Positions 1-7,431 of a stretch of 64,000 nucleotides of DNA are shown one piece after another. Both the position numbers and the translations under genes were made by a program. A model generated the notes under the pieces. That model did not search any database and was not told the DNA's origin. It worked only from the letters and a program-made list of their open reading frames with translations. The stretch spans positions 248,001 to 312,000 of the forward strand of contig UQQF01000001.1 in assembly GCA_900543085.1 (NCBI GenBank), written 5' to 3'. Position 1 is the first letter of the stretch. Each line of letters starts with the position of its first letter. The DNA is from an uncultured Eubacteriales bacterium (GTDB taxonomy: Bacteria > Bacillota > Clostridia > Oscillospirales > Oscillospiraceae).

Positions 1-46
1 GGCCACCACGCTCGGCGCCGCAGCAGCCGCGCTTTTGAACGGCTGA
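1..46 (+). CDS. C-terminal end of a gene cut by the window edge
   Basis: One reading frame stays open from base 2 and closes with TGA at 44-46, giving an alanine-rich tail that ends ALLNG. The thioesterase gene starts 51 bases later on the same strand with its own strong ribosome binding site. Only about 14 residues are visible, so no function can be assigned and even the frame is an inference. Confidence 0.3.
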   Translation, partial: ATTLGAAAAALLNG

Positions 47-97
47 CACCGCCACGGCGGTTTAGCTATAGACACACCCCACAAGGAGGACACATCA

Positions 98-490
98 ATG
101 CCGCTTGAACCAGGACTGAAGTTCAGCGTAAACTACACCGTTACCGATAAGGACACCGCGGCCGCCTACGGCTCCGGCGGACTCGACGTGCTCGCCACGC
201 CCAAGCTCGTCGCGCTGATGGAAAACGCCGCGCTCAACTGCGTAAAGCCCCACCTCGACGAGGGCATGGACACCGTCGGCACCCACCTCGACGTCGCGCA
301 CCTCGCCGCCACACCGGTGGGCATGAACGTCCGCGCAGAGGCCGAGCTCATCGAGGTCGACCGCCGCCGCCTTGTCTTCTCCGTGAAGGCCTACGACGAG
401 GTCGAGCTGGTCGGCGAGGGCACTCACGAGCGCTTTGTCGTCAGCATGGACAAATTCGTCGCCAAGTGCAACAGCAAGCTCCAAAAGTGA
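98..490 (+). CDS. FlK-like hotdog-fold acyl-CoA thioesterase
   Basis: A 130-residue single-domain protein resembling the fluoroacetyl-CoA thioesterase FlK family, cytoplasmic enzymes that hydrolyse small acyl-CoA thioesters. Thr34, Glu42 and His68 have the same spacing (8 and 26 residues) as the FlK catalytic Thr42-Glu50-His76, and the central helix around residues 34-48 fits the hotdog fold. The start is supported by AAGGAGGA eight bases upstream. A hairpin terminator follows, shared with the convergent oxidoreductase gene. The natural substrate cannot be read from sequence; housekeeping removal of a short-chain acyl-CoA is more likely than true fluoroacetate resistance. Confidence 0.8.
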   Translation: MPLEPGLKFSVNYTVTDKDTAAAYGSGGLDVLATPKLVALMENAALNCVKPHLDEGMDTVGTHLDVAHLAATPVGMNVRAEAELIEVDRRRLVFSVKAYDEVELVGEGTHERFVVSMDKFVAKCNSKLQK

Positions 491-510
491 TATACCGGCT
501 TTATTAAGTA

Positions 511-536
511 ACGCCCCGGCCTTTCGGCCGGGGCGT
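511..536. terminator. Bidirectional hairpin terminator between convergent genes
   Basis: An 11-bp perfect GC-rich stem with a TTTC loop. It lies between the stop codons of the thioesterase (plus) and the iron-sulfur oxidoreductase (minus), so it can end both transcripts. The T-rich stretch on the plus side is interrupted. Confidence 0.75.
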
Positions 537-541
537 CGTCT

Positions 542-3226
542 TTATTTCCTGCTGAACGGTTTTGTGAGGCTCTTTATGGCTATGTTGCCGTAGCGCTTCA
601 TCACGTGCGGGGCGAGGCTGGGGACAAGCTTGTCGTAGTCCAGACCCTCCACATCGCGCACGCGCTCCAGGTGGATGGCGTCAAACTTGCACTTGGTGGT
701 GCAGATGCCGCAGCCGACGCACATGTACTCGTCGAGCACGACCGCGCCGCAGCCGAGGCAGCGCTCCGTCTCCTTCTTCATCTGCTCCTCGGTGAAGGTG
801 CCGCGCAGATCGTGGAAAGTCTTGATGGCCTCGGCGGGGTCTGCGTTCGCGGCCTTCTGGCGCGCCGTGAGATTCAATCCGCGCACCGCCACGCGGGCTT
901 CGTCCTTGTCGATGGAGAGGTACTCCTTGACCGCACGGCCGATGACCAGGCTCTGACCCTCGTGCACGAAGCGGTGTATTGAGATGCTGGCCTCCTTGCC
1001 GGCGGCTATGGCATCGATGGCGAAGCGCGGGCCGGTGACTATGTCGCCGCCTGCGAATATATCGGACTCGTCGGTCTGGAGAGTGATCTTGTCGACCTCC
1101 ACGGTTCCCTTCTTGGTGAAGCGCACCGCGGTTCCCTTGAGCATGTCGCCCAGGTCTACGCGCTGGCCGATCGCGGCCACGACGCAGTCGGCAGCAAGCT
1201 CCTCGGTCTCGCCGGTGGGCACGCTGCTGCGGCGGCCGCCCTCGTCAGGCTCGCCGAGCTGCATAAGCTGCACCTTTATGCCGGTCACGGCGTCTCCGCC
1301 CAGAACCTCGGCGGGCGCCGCGAGGAACTTGAACTTCACGCCCTCGGCCTCCGCCTCGGCTATCTCCTCGTCGGAGGCGGGCATCTCGTCACGGCCGCGG
1401 CGGTAGACCACGGTGACGTTCTCCGCGCCCAGGCGGAGCGCCGCGCGGGCGACGTCCATGGCCGTGTTGCCGCCGCCGATGACGGCCACGCTCTTGCCGA
1501 CGGACGGCTTATTCTCGCCGTTGACGGCGGTGAGGAACTCTATGCCGCCCCAGACGCCGCTCTTGTCCTCGCCGGGGACGCCGAGCTTGACGCTTTTCCA
1601 CGCGCCGGCGGCGAGATAGAACGCCTCATAGCCGGCCTTGCGCAGCTCGTCGAGCGTCACGTCCTTGCCCACGTCGACGCCGCACTTGAACTCCACGCCC
1701 ATCTGACGCAGGACGTCGATCTCGGCCTCAACCACGTCTTTCTCGAGGCGGAAGGACGGTATGACGCGCGTGAGCATGCCGCCTACGCGCTCGCCCTTTT
1801 CAAACACGGTGACGGGATAGCCCTTGACGGCGAGGTAGTACGCGCAGCTCAGGCCGCTCGGGCCGCCGCCGATGACGGCGATCTTGTTCGTGAAGGGCTT
1901 GCCGGTCTGGTTGAGCATCGGCGGGACGTAGCGGGTCTCGGCGTTGAGCTCCTTGTCGGCGATGAACTTCTTTATGTCGTCTATGGCGATGGGCTGGTCG
2001 ATGTCGCCGCGGGTGCAGGCGTCCTCGCACTTGCGGTTGCATATGCGGCCGCAGACCGCCGGGAACGGGTTCTCCTTCTTTATGAGCTCCAGAGCCTCGA
2101 GGTACTTGCCCTGGCTGGCGAGCTTGATGTAGCCCTGCACGGGGATATGCGCGGGACACTCCATCTTGCACGGCGCCGTGCCGGTATCCACAACCTGGGT
2201 GCGGTTGGTGCGGTAGTCGACGTTGAAGTGCTTTTCCGTCCAGGGCTGGTCGAAGGGCGTGCGCGTCTCCGGCTCCGGATTGGAGCAGAGCTTGGCGCCC
2301 AGCTTGAGCGCGCCCATCTGGCAGTTCTCGACGCACTGTCCGCAGGCGACGCACTTGTCGCGATCCACGCGCGCGACGTAGTTCGTGCGGAGCATATCCG
2401 GGTCGTTGAAGTATTCGCCCAGGCGCAGAGCCAGACATGAGCAGCCGCAGCAGTTGCAGATGGCGGTCGGCCCGTCATAGCCCTCGGCCTCGTTTATCTC
2501 GTGCACCAGGCCGTTGTCCTCGGCGCGCTTGAGTATCTCCTTGGCCTCCTCCTTGCTGACCAGGCGGTGGCTGCCCTGCTTGGAGAAGAACTTGGCGTTG
2601 TCGTTTATGTACATGCACATGTCTTCTTCCAGGTGGCCGCAGCCCTCGCCCATTATGCGCCGCGTACGGCGGCAGGAGCAAGGTCCGACGGAGATGGCCC
2701 AGGCGTTGTCTATTATGCGCTCGACCTCGTCATACGGGGCGGCATGGGTGTCGTTTTTGATGGCGCTGCCGACCGGCATGACGCGCATGGGACCCATGCC
2801 CACGGGGAAGTTGGGCACAAGGATCGGCGTGCGGTAGCGAGTATAGCGCTCAAAGCACTCGGCAATGACCGGGTATTTCTCCACCTGAGACTTGACGGAC
2901 AGCATGCCCTCCATGATGCCGGGCACCCAGATGGGATAGTAGTACGTCTCCTCCTCCCCGTCATAGACGCAGCGGACTATACCGCAGTCGGCGAGCTTGT
3001 TCACCTGCTCCTGCGCGTACTCGACGCTCACCCCCGCCTTGCGGGCGATCTCCTCTATGTGCCTCGGACGGCGCACTTTTACGTGCATGCCCACGTCCGC
3101 CATCTCGTCGGTCACGACCGGGTCGAGTATCATGTACTCGGGGTCGGTCGGAGTGACGCCGGTGTAGGTTCCGCATTCAAGGCTTATTTTGGTCGCCAGA
3201 AGGAGAATTTTTTTCCTGAACGCCAT
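542..3226 (-). CDS. Iron-sulfur/FAD oxidoreductase with GltD-type domain
   Basis: An 894-residue multi-domain protein. The N-terminal third has a winged-helix-like segment (around residues 55-90), a Cys-rich region containing PCSCRR and CNCCGCSC, and a ferredoxin motif (CVACGQCVENC). The middle is a GltD-like flavoprotein: Cys-rich entry helices, an FAD site (IAVIGGGPSGLSCAYYL) and an NADP-type site (VAVIGGGNTAMDVA). The C-terminus adds another 4Fe-4S cluster (CVGCGICTTKC). This suggests electron transfer between NAD(P)H, FAD and ferredoxin-like clusters; the partner is unknown. A start six codons earlier is possible, but AAAGGAAGGG sits inside that extension, just before the second ATG, so the shorter form is preferred. 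hypA is divergent. Confidence 0.8.
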   Translation of the reverse strand: MAFRKKILLLATKISLECGTYTGVTPTDPEYMILDPVVTDEMADVGMHVKVRRPRHIEEIARKAGVSVEYAQEQVNKLADCGIVRCVYDGEEETYYYPIWVPGIMEGMLSVKSQVEKYPVIAECFERYTRYRTPILVPNFPVGMGPMRVMPVGSAIKNDTHAAPYDEVERIIDNAWAISVGPCSCRRTRRIMGEGCGHLEEDMCMYINDNAKFFSKQGSHRLVSKEEAKEILKRAEDNGLVHEINEAEGYDGPTAICNCCGCSCLALRLGEYFNDPDMLRTNYVARVDRDKCVACGQCVENCQMGALKLGAKLCSNPEPETRTPFDQPWTEKHFNVDYRTNRTQVVDTGTAPCKMECPAHIPVQGYIKLASQGKYLEALELIKKENPFPAVCGRICNRKCEDACTRGDIDQPIAIDDIKKFIADKELNAETRYVPPMLNQTGKPFTNKIAVIGGGPSGLSCAYYLAVKGYPVTVFEKGERVGGMLTRVIPSFRLEKDVVEAEIDVLRQMGVEFKCGVDVGKDVTLDELRKAGYEAFYLAAGAWKSVKLGVPGEDKSGVWGGIEFLTAVNGENKPSVGKSVAVIGGGNTAMDVARAALRLGAENVTVVYRRGRDEMPASDEEIAEAEAEGVKFKFLAAPAEVLGGDAVTGIKVQLMQLGEPDEGGRRSSVPTGETEELAADCVVAAIGQRVDLGDMLKGTAVRFTKKGTVEVDKITLQTDESDIFAGGDIVTGPRFAIDAIAAGKEASISIHRFVHEGQSLVIGRAVKEYLSIDKDEARVAVRGLNLTARQKAANADPAEAIKTFHDLRGTFTEEQMKKETERCLGCGAVVLDEYMCVGCGICTTKCKFDAIHLERVRDVEGLDYDKLVPSLAPHVMKRYGNIAIKSLTKPFSRK

Positions 3227-3285
3227 ATTGTCCCTTCCTTTCATATCTTATTGGGTAAACAAATTTCTAACTTGTACTTATAAAC

Positions 3286-3314
3286 ATTATAAGCTTCATC
3301 TGTCTGTTATTCAA
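3286..3314 (-). promoter_or_regulatory. Sigma-A-type promoter for the oxidoreductase gene
   Basis: On the minus strand TTGAAT (3309-3314) and TATAAT (3286-3291) are separated by 17 bases, 60 bases upstream of the chosen start. The surrounding region is clearly AT-rich compared with the genes. Confidence 0.6.
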
Positions 3315-3449
3315 TTAACACGTTTGTCAAAGTCTCACTTATTCTTTTGTATAATTTAACGTATGATTGTGGTCTGACCAGCTAATTTCAGGAGGTATTG
3401 ACCAAATCGGCGCCCCGTGATATGATAATTGCAGCCGGGAGGTGAAGGT

Positions 3450-3791
3450 ATGCACGAAATAGGCGTGGTACGGCAGATGCTCAAAACGGTCGAGGAATTT
3501 GCCGATGAAAACAAGCTGGACGAGATAGTGTCGATAGTGCTGGAAATAGGCGATCTGTCGATGATAATACCAAAGTATGTGGAAGACATTTACTCTGTCA
3601 TAGTCAAGGGCACGCGCTTTGAGCACACGGAGCTTGTCATAGAGACCGTCGAAGGCCAGGGCGTTTGCAGACAGTGCAAGCGCGCCTTTCCCATAGTCAA
3701 GAATGAGGGCTACTGTCCGCGCTGCGGCAAACGCGACGCCGACATAATAAGCGGCAGGGACTTTATAATCCGCGAGATCGTGGTTCCATAG
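3450..3791 (+). CDS. hypA: HypA nickel-insertion protein for [NiFe] hydrogenase
   Basis: A 113-residue metallochaperone that delivers nickel, with HypB, to the large subunit of [NiFe] hydrogenase. The mature start MHE carries the nickel-binding His2. The zinc site is Cys73-x2-Cys76 and Cys89-x2-Cys92, exactly the HypA pattern, and the length is normal. An upstream ATG would add seven residues, but GGGAGGTGA just before MHE, and the need for an N-terminal MHE, decide the start. No hypB or hydrogenase gene is in the window, so the partner genes must lie elsewhere. Confidence 0.92.
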   Translation: MHEIGVVRQMLKTVEEFADENKLDEIVSIVLEIGDLSMIIPKYVEDIYSVIVKGTRFEHTELVIETVEGQGVCRQCKRAFPIVKNEGYCPRCGKRDADIISGRDFIIREIVVP

Positions 3792-3858
3792 GGCATTATT
3801 TGTACAACATGTTGCAACAGTTATCTTTGCTTTCATCTAAGTTGTGCGTATTTGTGCG

Positions 3859-3887
3859 TTGACTTTTACGCCGCAAAGCGTTATCGT
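3859..3887 (+). promoter_or_regulatory. Promoter of the aromatic leader/ABC transporter operon
   Basis: TTGACT (3859-3864) and TATCGT (3882-3887) are separated by 17 bases. Transcription would start near 3894, giving a leader RNA of about 250 bases before the terminator. A perfect 10-bp palindrome, CAACATGTTG, at 3805-3814 lies 45 bases upstream and could be an operator. Confidence 0.6.
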
Positions 3888-3935
3888 ATATCCATCAAGA
3901 AAATTCGGCGCCCAGCCGGAAAGGAGACACGAGGC

Positions 3936-4097
3936 ATGAACACTCTCACCACCAAGCGCCAGAACAATATGCTCTCCGTCTCCAGCTATGCTCAGGCTCG
4001 CAATGCTTTTGCGGGCTTCTTTGGCTTTGTCTATTTTTACTTTTACTTTTTTATCCAGACAATCCATAGAAGCCTGACAAGACCAGCGGCCTGCTGA
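3936..4097 (+). CDS. Phe/Tyr-rich leader peptide (putative attenuator)
   Basis: A 53-codon ORF with AAGGAG nine bases before its ATG. Residues 25-39 contain 11 aromatics out of 15 (8 Phe, 3 Tyr), including an uninterrupted run YFYFYFF at 33-39. The ORF ends 16 bases before a strong terminator hairpin, and the next gene is an ABC transporter binding protein of the TrpX-like class. This is the classical layout of ribosome-mediated attenuation: stalling at Phe or Tyr codons when charged tRNA is scarce would favour an antiterminator. The alternative is a small membrane peptide, since the aromatic stretch is also hydrophobic; no homologue is recognised. Confidence 0.72.
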   Translation: MNTLTTKRQNNMLSVSSYAQARNAFAGFFGFVYFYFYFFIQTIHRSLTRPAAC

Positions 4098-4113
4098 CCA
4101 TCATTTTAGCAGC

Positions 4114-4150
4114 AACGCCCCTCGCCTTGAACGGCGAGGGGCGTTTTTTT
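4114..4150 (+). terminator. Attenuator terminator before the ABC transporter operon
   Basis: A 13-bp perfect stem (4114-4126 with 4133-4145), a six-base loop and a run of seven T (4144-4150). A competing pairing, 4088-4090 with 4117-4119 and 4092-4096 with 4110-4114, invades the 5' arm. Its upstream half lies at the end of the leader ORF: a ribosome finishing at 4097 would cover it, while one stalled at the Phe/Tyr codons (4008-4052) would leave it free. Confidence 0.8.
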
Positions 4151-4189
4151 GTTGCCAACCCAAGCTTGAAGGAAAAGGAGACAGACAAG

Positions 4190-5218
4190 ATGAAAATGAA
4201 GAAACTGCTCTGCATCGCCATTGCGGCGATAATGGTTCTCGCGCTGGCCGCCTGCGGCAGCAACAATCAGAACGGCGACCCGTCCTCCGCCCCCACGTCC
4301 GACCCCGCCGCGAGCCCCAGCAGCGGCGCTTCCGCCGAGGCGCAGTACGTGGTCGGCATAGCCCAGCAGATGACCCACGACGCGCTCGACGCCGCCACCC
4401 AGGGCTTCAAGGACGCGCTGAATGAGATCATGGGCGAGGGCGTCGTGGAGTTCAAGGACGGCAACGCCGGCGGCGAGCAGTCCAACTGCCCGACCATAGT
4501 CGACGGCTTCGTGGCCGAGGGCGTGGATCTCATCCTCGCGAACGGCACCTGGCCTCTCCAGGCCGCGCACGCCGCCACCGGTGACATCCCAATACTCGGC
4601 ACCTCCATCACCGACTACGCCACCGCGCTGAACATCGAGAACTGGACCGGCACCGTCGGGAACAACATCTCCGGCACCAGCGACCTGGCTCCGCTCGATC
4701 AGCAGGCTGCGATGATCCAGGAGCTGTTCCCGGACGCCGCCAACGTCGGCCTGCTCTACTGCTCCGGCGAGCCCAACAGCGTCTACCAGATAGAGACCAT
4801 AAGCGGCTACCTCGAGGAGATGGGCTACACCTGCACCCCCTACGCCTTCACCGATGTGAACGACCTCAGCAGCGTCACCCAGACCGCCTGTGACAACTCC
4901 GACGTCATCTACATCCCGACCGACAACACGGCGGCCGGCAACACCGAGACGATTGCCAACGTGGTTCTCGCCGCCGGGGTGCCCGTAGTCGCCGGCGAGA
5001 GCGGCATCTGCTCCGGCTGCGGAGTGGCGACGCTCTCCATCGACTACTACGACCTGGGCTACACCACCGGCGAGATGGCCGCGCAGATTCTCAAGGGCGA
5101 GGCCGACATTTCGACCATGCCTGTAGAGTACGCTCCCAGTGTCTCCAAGCTGTACAACGCCGCCAACTGCGAGACGCTCGGCCTCACGATTCCCGAAGGC
5201 TACGAGGCCATAGCGTAA
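4190..5218 (+). CDS. ABC transporter substrate-binding lipoprotein, TrpX-like
   Basis: A 342-residue exported solute-binding protein of the COG2984 type, which includes the aromatic amino acid binding protein TrpX of Gram-positives. A lipoprotein signal ends in LALAAC (lipid attachment at Cys), followed by a Ser/Pro/Ala-rich linker and two Rossmann-like lobes (around residues 50-340) with motifs such as GTSITDYA and YCSGEPNS. The start is chosen at MKMKK, with AAGGAG nine bases upstream; the longer frame would place the signal peptide internally. It is followed by permease and ATPase genes. The Phe/Tyr leader upstream suggests that phenylalanine or tyrosine is the cargo (inference). Confidence 0.87.
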   Translation: MKMKKLLCIAIAAIMVLALAACGSNNQNGDPSSAPTSDPAASPSSGASAEAQYVVGIAQQMTHDALDAATQGFKDALNEIMGEGVVEFKDGNAGGEQSNCPTIVDGFVAEGVDLILANGTWPLQAAHAATGDIPILGTSITDYATALNIENWTGTVGNNISGTSDLAPLDQQAAMIQELFPDAANVGLLYCSGEPNSVYQIETISGYLEEMGYTCTPYAFTDVNDLSSVTQTACDNSDVIYIPTDNTAAGNTETIANVVLAAGVPVVAGESGICSGCGVATLSIDYYDLGYTTGEMAAQILKGEADISTMPVEYAPSVSKLYNAANCETLGLTIPEGYEAIA

Positions 5219-5282
5219 TCTAAATACCAAAGCGCCACGGGGAGGCTTGCCTCCCCTGTGAGCGCGAAATTCGGAGGACAAC

Positions 5283-6254
5283 ATGGAATTCTTGCAATCT
5301 ATAGTAAACTCCCTGCCCGGAGTGCTCGGTCAGGGGCTGATATGGGGTCTTATGGCCATGGGCGTGTATATCACATACCGTGTGCTGGACATAGCGGACC
5401 TCACGGTCGACGGCACTCTGGGCTTTGGCGGAGCGGTGTGCGTACTGCTGACAGTCAACGGCGTCAACGTCTGGCTCGCCACTCTTGTGGCGATGCTTGC
5501 CGGTATGCTCGCCGGGCTTATCACGGGGCTGTTTCACACCAAGTGCGGAATTCCTGCCATCCTCGCCGGCATACTGACCCAGCTGGCGCTCTATTCGGTC
5601 AACCTCCGCGTGATGGGCTGGGGCACCAGCGCCGGGACTCAGGCCACGCTGGCCGTAAGCGTAGACAAGTACGACCTCATACTCTCGAGCCGGTACGTCC
5701 GTGACTGGGGCGAGCACCTGCTGAACAACCCCATCGTCGTCATGATACCGGTCACCGCGGTAATAGTCGCCATACTCTGGTGGTATTTCAAGACCGAGAG
5801 CGGCAGCGCCCTCCGCGCCACCGGCGCCAACCGCCAGATGTCCCGGGCGCAGGGCATAAACACCTCGACGGCCACCGTCATCGGCCTGATGATTTCCAAC
5901 GGTATGGTCGGCCTGGCCGGCGGCCTGCTTGCACAGTACCAGGGCAGCAGCAGCGTGGACATGGGCAGAGGCGCCATTGTCATCGGCCTCGCCGCCGTGA
6001 TAATCGGCGAAGTGCTCCTGCGCAACCACGGCAAGGTGCTCACCGGTCTGATAGGGTGCAGCGTAGGCGCCATCGTCTACTACTTTGTAATCCAGATAGT
6101 GCTCAGGCTCGGCCTCGGCACAAACGACCTCAAGCTATTCACCGCACTCATAGTCGCGCTCTTTCTCGCCATCCCCTACTGGAAGGGCAAAGCCGCAGCT
6201 GCGCGCAAGCGCTCCGTCAATCTCAAGGAGGAAAAGAACAATGCTAGAGCTTAA
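5283..6254 (+). CDS. ABC transporter permease, TrpY-like
   Basis: A 323-residue integral membrane protein of the COG4120 permease family that pairs with COG2984 binding proteins. It shows about eight or nine hydrophobic segments and the family-typical early stretch ADLTVDGTLGFGGA (near residues 38-51). The C-terminus is a charged Lys/Arg tail. GGAGGA precedes the ATG. The gene overlaps the ATPase start by 14 bases, so the two are probably translationally coupled and made in equal amounts. Confidence 0.87.
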   Translation: MEFLQSIVNSLPGVLGQGLIWGLMAMGVYITYRVLDIADLTVDGTLGFGGAVCVLLTVNGVNVWLATLVAMLAGMLAGLITGLFHTKCGIPAILAGILTQLALYSVNLRVMGWGTSAGTQATLAVSVDKYDLILSSRYVRDWGEHLLNNPIVVMIPVTAVIVAILWWYFKTESGSALRATGANRQMSRAQGINTSTATVIGLMISNGMVGLAGGLLAQYQGSSSVDMGRGAIVIGLAAVIIGEVLLRNHGKVLTGLIGCSVGAIVYYFVIQIVLRLGLGTNDLKLFTALIVALFLAIPYWKGKAAAARKRSVNLKEEKNNARA

Positions 6255-7038
6255 AAACGTCTCCAAGACCTTCAACCCCGGTACTATAAATGCCAAGACT
6301 GCGCTCAGCGGCCTCAACCTTCGCTTGAATGACGGCGACTTTGTCACGGTCATAGGCGGCAACGGCGCCGGCAAGAGCACCATGCTCAACGCCATAGCCG
6401 GAGCCTTCGAGATTGACGGCGGGAGCATAAGCATCGACGGCGTGGACATCACCCGCCAGAGCGAGCACAAGCGCGCCGCCATGATAGGCCGCGTGTTCCA
6501 GGACCCGATGCTGGGCACGGCTCCGACCATGACCATCGAGGAGAACCTCGCCCTGGCCGCGCGCCGCGGCCGCCGCCGCACCCTGGCCTGGGGCATCAAG
6601 CGCACCGAGCGCTCGCACTACCGCGACCAGCTCGCCCGCCTCGGTCTCGGCCTTGAAGACCGCATGACCTCCCGCGCGGGTCTGCTCTCCGGCGGACAGC
6701 GCCAGGCGCTCACGCTGCTCATGGCCTCGCTGGTCAAGCCCAGGCTGCTGCTGCTCGACGAGCACACGGCAGCGCTCGACCCCGGCACCGCGGCACGCGT
6801 GCTCGAGCTCAGCGACCAGATCGTCTCCGAGGGACGCCTGACCACGCTCATGGTCACGCACAACATGCGCGACGCCATCGAGCACGGCAACCGGCTCATA
6901 ATGATGAACGAAGGCCGCATTGTCCTCGACATCTCCGGTGAGGAGAAAAAGCGCCTCACCGTCGACAGCCTTCTGGCCAGGTTCTCCCGCGCCGCCGGCG
7001 AAGACATGCTGACGGATCGCGTGCTGATAGGCGCATAA
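6241..7038 (+). CDS. ABC transporter ATPase, TrpZ-like
   Basis: A 265-residue nucleotide-binding subunit (COG1101 type). Walker A is GGNGAGKST at 39-47, the signature is LSGGQ at 149-153, Walker B reads LLLLDEH with catalytic Glu174, and the switch His is at 207. The residue after the catalytic Glu is His rather than the common Pro (DEHTAALDP), which I recall as typical for this subfamily. The ribosome site AAGGAGG lies within the end of the permease gene. The stop codon is followed seven bases later by a five-hairpin repeat element, then by a second binding-protein gene. Confidence 0.88.
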   Translation: MLELKNVSKTFNPGTINAKTALSGLNLRLNDGDFVTVIGGNGAGKSTMLNAIAGAFEIDGGSISIDGVDITRQSEHKRAAMIGRVFQDPMLGTAPTMTIEENLALAARRGRRRTLAWGIKRTERSHYRDQLARLGLGLEDRMTSRAGLLSGGQRQALTLLMASLVKPRLLLLDEHTAALDPGTAARVLELSDQIVSEGRLTTLMVTHNMRDAIEHGNRLIMMNEGRIVLDISGEEKKRLTVDSLLARFSRAAGEDMLTDRVLIGA

Positions 7039-7044
7039 CAATAC

Positions 7045-7176
7045 TCTAGGGGGAACCAGTTCCCCCTAGATACGCGGCATAAATGCCGCGATACCCCCTC
7101 GCCTTGCACGGCAAGGCGGTTGCGCCCCGATGGGCGCAAGCTATGGTATCGAGTCGAGGCGAAGCCCCGACTCGAT
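7045..7176 (+). repeat. Five-hairpin interspersed element, copy A
   Basis: Five consecutive stem-loops: 7045-7055/7060-7070 (11 bp), 7073-7080/7083-7090 (8 bp), 7100-7107/7111-7118 (8 bp), 7120-7127/7132-7139 (8 bp) and 7148-7160/7164-7176 (9 bp, an A-C mismatch, then 3 bp). The same five-stem order recurs at 55106-55239 and, inverted, at 55319-55452. Stems differ by compensatory changes while loop sizes and connecting bases stay similar. The element begins seven bases after the ATPase stop codon. A 10-base direct repeat, CTCGATGAAT, occurs at its 3' edge (7171-7180 and 7185-7194). Confidence 0.9.
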
Positions 7177-7226
7177 GAATTGGACTCGATGAATACGACT
7201 TGACAATGTCACAGGGAAGTTTTCGT

Positions 7227-7290
7227 CCACCTTTTTCAAAAGGTGGCGGGTTCCAAGGGCAGAGCCCTTGGTCGCGCTCCACAGAGTGCG
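7227..7290 (+). repeat. Second hairpin-rich element, three stem-loops
   Basis: Three adjacent hairpins: 7227-7235/7238-7246 (9 bp), 7253-7260/7264-7271 (8 bp) and 7274-7279/7285-7290 area (6 bp with one G-T pair). No gene fits here. The style resembles palindromic repeats that I recall as frequent in gut Firmicutes, but no second copy was found in this window, so 'repeat' is an inference. The rest of the spacer up to 7431 holds only a small hairpin near 7381-7394 and a weak ribosome site before the next gene. Confidence 0.5.
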
Positions 7291-7431
7291 AAACACCTTT
7301 TATTATGGGCAACTATGCACCCCGGGGGTTGTTGGTAGGTTGCATTTTATGCTGCGTGCGACGGCCGGAGGTGTATTTTTGCGGCCAAATTTAGGCCGGA
7401 TACGGCAATTTCAAGAAAAGAGGTACCCAAA

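Noticed and set aside
3324-3355. Promoter for hypA with TTGTCA and TATAAT
   Set aside because: The -10 is perfect but the spacer is 20 bases, too long for a confident call.
4138-5218. Longer start for the first binding protein (from 4127)
   Set aside because: It would begin inside the terminator hairpin and bury the lipoprotein signal; the ATG at 4190 has AAGGAG and a perfect lipobox.
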